From CAZVFX01 sp964626565 (GTDB lineage: Bacteria; Myxococcota_A; UBA9042; CAIXZC01), in NCBI GenBank assembly GCA_964626565.1, contig CAZVFX010000069.1, positions 1-37,604 on the forward strand: a stretch of DNA of 37,604 bases, written 5' to 3'. Positions within the stretch are counted from its first letter, which is position 1; each line of letters starts with the position of its first letter. The notes under the pieces are model-generated. The model saw only the letters and a program-made list of their open reading frames with translations, was not told the origin of the DNA and ran no database searches. Positions 36,601-37,604 of the stretch are shown one piece after another. A program made the translations under genes and the position numbers.

Positions 36601-37603
36601 TGCTGTTTGCGGAGCACGGCTGGGCCAGCGGCGCCCCCGCACATTGGCACCCACCGGGAGACAGCATCATGCACTGATCATTCTCAGTCGCGGGGTTGCC
36701 GTCAGTGCAGTCAACCGCCGCACACGTGGGGTTGGCCTCTGGTGAGCACGGGTCGACCACCTCAACCTCGCCGATGCAGCCGCAAAAGCCCTCGATGGGG
36801 GAGGCGCACTTGTCGTTTTGGGTTTCGTCGTTGCCGTCGTCGCAATCGTTGGGGTCGCAATCGGGATTGGCGGCAAATGAGCAAGGACCTTCCGTTTTGG
36901 TTCCCGCGCAATAACACGCGTCGTTGTCGCCCTCGATGCACTTGTCATTCTCCGTGTCCGGATCGAGGTCATCGCATTCGATGGGATCGCAGTCAGGGTT
37001 GTTTTCAGGCGAACAGGCGAAAACCGGCTTGTCTCCTTTGCAGATGCAGTTGTTCTGAGCGTCCAACTGGCAGCGGTCGAAAAGGGTCGCCGGGTCCTCG
37101 TCATCGCAGTCGTCCGGGTTGCAGTTGGGGTTGTCCTCCTTGGAGCAGGCGAAGACAATCTTGTCCCCCTTGCATACGCAGCCCGCGTCGGTCTCCTGGC
37201 AACGGTCGAAAGTGGTGTCCGCATCGCCGTCATCGCAGTCGTCGGGGTTACACTCCGCGTTTACGTTCTCGCCACACGGATTGCCCTCCTCGGGCTGGCA
37301 CTCGCACTCTTCGTCGCACTCCTCATCGACCGGGCATCCGTCCGGGTCGGCTGCCGGATCGCAGTCTTCAGGCGCGTTCTTCGGTTGTTGGACGCCGTTC
37401 ACCAGCTTCTGCTGCTTCTGGATTTCGCCGTCGCCGCAGCAGTCGCAGCCGCAGTCACCGGCGTTGGCCATACCCTGCTGGGGTTGTTGCTCCAGCATGT
37501 GGTCCGGCAGACCCCACTGGATCAGCGGCCAAGCCGAAGCGAGCAGATCGAATACGTCGCCGGGGGTCGGCTCGTCTCCATTGCCTTGAGCCTGGTCATC
37601 TAG
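30680..37603 (-). CDS. Giant Cys-rich repeat protein, 5' end beyond the window (partial)
   Basis: At least 2307 residues. The first ATG in the window is at 37498, but the frame stays open to the edge: the 35 codons upstream read LDDQAQGNGDEP and on to WGLPDHM with no stop. A product from 37498 would lack a signal peptide and has no Shine-Dalgarno, although so Cys-rich a protein should be exported. The true start is therefore probably outside. After a short linker come 40 six-Cys units of about 43 residues (C-x5-9-C-x4-C-x10-C-x7-15-C-x-C, core CDDGxxxTxxDxC). About 11 short units of the CDDGNxCTxDxCDPxTGC type follow, then a non-repeat beta-rich C-terminal domain of about 150 residues. It is probably a disulphide-rich extracellular fibre or adhesin; the function is unknown. 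Confidence 0.85.
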   Translation of the reverse strand, partial: LDDQAQGNGDEPTPGDVFDLLASAWPLIQWGLPDHMLEQQPQQGMANAGDCGCDCCGDGEIQKQQKLVNGVQQPKNAPEDCDPAADPDGCPVDEECDEECECQPEEGNPCGENVNAECNPDDCDDGDADTTFDRCQETDAGCVCKGDKIVFACSKEDNPNCNPDDCDDEDPATLFDRCQLDAQNNCICKGDKPVFACSPENNPDCDPIECDDLDPDTENDKCIEGDNDACYCAGTKTEGPCSFAANPDCDPNDCDDGNDETQNDKCASPIEGFCGCIGEVEVVDPCSPEANPTCAAVDCTDGNPATENDQCMMLSPGGCQCAGAPLAQPCSANSNPECNPWECDDGSELTVEDHCVVTEGGDCVCQGFDILSACGPGNNPACEPWECSDADFSTTLDKCVLTEEGECNCQGVAKTDACGDEANAECNPYACEDGDNGTIGDKCVLIGDDCLCQGDAVADPCDPLANNECLPYPCDDGNVNTLYDKCQSNFESCWCKGEAIAGGPCNADFNPTCEPKACEDGNPTTIGDICVEGEEGLCACEGQYSFDPCAPENNPICEPKGCSDGDDLTVGDICFPNANTGVCECIGYPENEDPCGGFLNEFCQAVPCNDKDGLTTNDQCVLTPEGCICKGKVGPCSITDNPMCSPDPCSDGDDATFNDKCKLANVTEDLVLCTCVGLPDGQAICSPEENPECTPEPCDDGNPLTTNDACVDMEGGCQCIGWYSGANCSPLINPECIDNVCDDLDPLTVSDRCKQITGGDGELDCICAGTVLYPDCGSEQNPQCAPVSCTDGKDYTVQDKCLVTELGCECVGKGDPCAAMDPNSCLPQSCDDGNPATGADRCQVLFEGDLSACKCAGDHPACSEEANPECVDSPCDDGDAATLGDHCKLAEGGECICAGETAEDPCGAGNPECLPSECDDGNSLTEEDHCAAGEGGLCKCVGTPVADPCSPLVNPSCNAVPCDDNNPATWGDKCTITAEGCACQGKSVPNPCGDQFNPACEPWDCDDGNPETEGEHCQQSVLSGSCVCLPDMDIFGPCSMVKNPECSPEPCDDFDPSTFDDACVEGEGGICDCQGVEITDPCHPVLNNQCAPYMCDDGSPETINDACVNSEDGLDCWCEGVISDEPCGDFANPMCSPFPCDDGLEYTVNDKCVMDLMTLACGCVGELADDACGAANLQCSPWPCEDGNDKTYDDHCVAKEGGLCVCEGSGTALCSAENNPSCTMFPCDDGDFSTLWDRCVLNEAGECLCQGQAGEPCSKLDNPLCIEHDCDDGYDSTENDRCQVVAAGICVCLGDLVPGPCSWQNNPGCTPDSCDDKVAYTENDRCQEIPSSIDGELPTCMCWGDIVADSCNQAVNPMCKDLPCDDGDETTENDQCWMTSESGCVCKGFPPPPPCSSQGNPMCYGVECDDGDPSTAKSNCALTEGGECKCVGEVTPTDCFLLTPLECVGQACDDGDNNTFFDACIPGELGCKCVGLYSDPCVANAECTPEECSDGDPATGGDHCVPGFLDGCKCKGSPCHPDGNPECVDAECSDGNPTTSGDHCQVDEYGGCKCIGEDTFTTCGPDDNPQCAPTHCDDGNPNTTKSWCQMIVWGDEGMGGECVCFAYEFGPCHKFENPECIPVDCDDGDPDTAESYCGQNANGDCACVGKPEPTDCQFLTIPECFGQYCDDGDPNTYFDACMPGEFSCKCVGLYADPCTLDTNPICSPMPCNDGDAATGGDQCVPGILNGCGCKGDPCHPEANPMCTDAPCDDGDLTTLDDHCEPDADGVCKCAGEVKFGNCGPVDNPECSPYQCDDGNPNTTKSWCQLLGGDELGLDGNCVCFPYEFGPCNEVENPECKPAACNDGDDSTIGDSCGITESGECGCKGFEICTVPVDCLISACTGAPCDDGDQCTINECQEGVCNSDLPLDCDDENKCTEDACDPATGCYYSEIGCPVETACKIFEGCFPDEGCTYTYVECDDGNICTEDSCDPLTGCSNEPMACDDSDVCTNDGCDPATGCYNEPLECAPPNPCQIFEGCDPIGGCIYSASACDDGNVCTEDGCDLATGCYHITLPCNDSDPCTEDDCDPATGCFAEPLDCNDNDVCTEDACDPATGCYHMPIECIPPDACKEAIGCDMAVGCMFIESDCDDGEECTSDGCDPFTGCFNAPVADGLPCNAGAGSCQSGECVTSGGKECDPGENVVTCGTQFGFYTIDLSDGVGYLGFHGLPNMEAEITFMVETATGPGALTGAQAYVIGPDGKCDEEVPTTLTPSPSGWEFTVGLDSLGYPQSIELAFDPAVLDPPDAQETMLMLFSTNCKLANPK
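31142..31942 (-). repeat. About 11 short Cys repeats resembling the Dictyostelium (slime mould) repeat
   Basis: Eight units read like CDDGNVCTEDGCDPATGC, and three variants follow the pattern C-x5-C-x5-C-x5-C (for example PCQIFEGCDPIGGC). The pattern resembles Pfam PF00526, known from slime-mould extracellular matrix proteins and bacterial secreted proteins. Confidence 0.75.
31976..32641 (-). repeat. Second copy of an internal five-unit duplication (units 36-40)
   Basis: Units 36-40 match units 31-35 one for one, including unit-specific features: TDCQFLTIPECFGQYC, GLYADPC, CKGDPCHPEANPMC, NPNTTKSWCQ and CVCFPYEFGPC. This is beyond the general repeat consensus and shows duplication of a block of about 220 codons. 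Confidence 0.75.
31993..37283 (-). repeat. Tandem array of 40 six-cysteine repeats (about 130 bases each)
   Basis: I segmented the protein by eye into 40 units, each with six Cys and usually the core NPxCxPxxCDDGxxxTxxDxC and a terminal CxCxG. At DNA level the plus-strand string GCCGTCGTCGCA or a close variant recurs about once per unit. It reads CDDG on the coding strand. Confidence 0.82.
32642..33292 (-). repeat. First copy of the internal five-unit duplication (units 31-35)
   Basis: Units 31-35 carry the same unit-specific features as 36-40: TDCFLLTPLECVGQAC, GLYSDPC, CKGSPCHPDGNPEC, NPNTTKSWCQ and CVCFAYEFGPC. The two copies have diverged by many substitutions and a few indels, so the duplication is not very recent. 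Confidence 0.75.
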
Positions 37604-37604
37604 A

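Noticed and set aside
31142..37283. CRISPR-like periodic repeat pattern
   Set aside because: The roughly 130-base period is a diverged coding repeat in one open frame; there are no identical short repeats with unique spacers and no cas genes.

Overview
The window is GC-rich and gene-dense and looks chromosomal, from a Gram-negative bacterium of the Myxococcota / Bradymonadota ('deltaproteobacterial') kind. The clues are many lipoproteins with an Asp/Glu/Thr/Pro-rich linker after the lipobox, a TIGR04551-like outer-membrane barrel, MopE-type CDGxDNDCDG repeats with thrombospondin type-3 repeats, and a giant Cys-rich repeat protein. The assignment rests on these family habits; there is no rRNA or marker phylogeny in the window. 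I found no tRNA, rRNA, CRISPR array, insertion sequence or phage gene, and no gene-free stretch longer than about 240 bases.

Layout. 168-2907 (+): a CeoS-like member of the alanine dehydrogenase/transhydrogenase superfamily, then a lipoprotein alpha/beta hydrolase. 2904-5372 (-): a stand-alone superfamily II helicase with a DECH box. 5514-11708 (+): a complete tripartite RND efflux operon (outer-membrane channel, His-rich lipoprotein adaptor, inner-membrane pump). 11740-12600 (-): a small lipoprotein. 12841-14286 (+): mpl, for murein peptide recycling. 14225-16858 (-): a TIGR04551-like barrel and an Ig-like lipoprotein. 17033-20858 (+): an exported GH36 alpha-galactosidase, then an ABC ATPase/permease pair. 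20863-25345 (-): three radical-SAM genes joined by two ATGA stop/start overlaps. 25479-29594 (+): a large lipoprotein with 11 MopE-type motifs, TSP3 repeats and a C-terminal fibrinogen-like GGGWT domain. 29584-30576 (-): a flippase-like membrane protein. 30680 to the right edge (-): a giant protein with 40 six-cysteine repeats and about 11 short slime-mould-type repeats. Its reading frame is still open at the window edge.

The most unusual block is the radical-SAM operon. Its first gene carries two radical-SAM domains in one chain, the second has one plus an auxiliary-cluster region, and the third has the atypical cysteine spacing CX2CX3C. No peptide precursor or tailoring gene sits beside it, so its substrate cannot be read from context. 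A convergent ABC-2 exporter and two very large Cys-rich or Ca-binding surface proteins are its neighbours.

Several divergent gaps hold good sigma-70-like hexamer pairs (TTGACA-type boxes with 16-18 base spacers). These, with Shine-Dalgarno positions, were used to trim over-long starts, notably at 15847, 25345 and 25479. Convergent pairs are packed end to end or overlap (4, 62 and 11 bases), leaving no room for intrinsic terminators between them.
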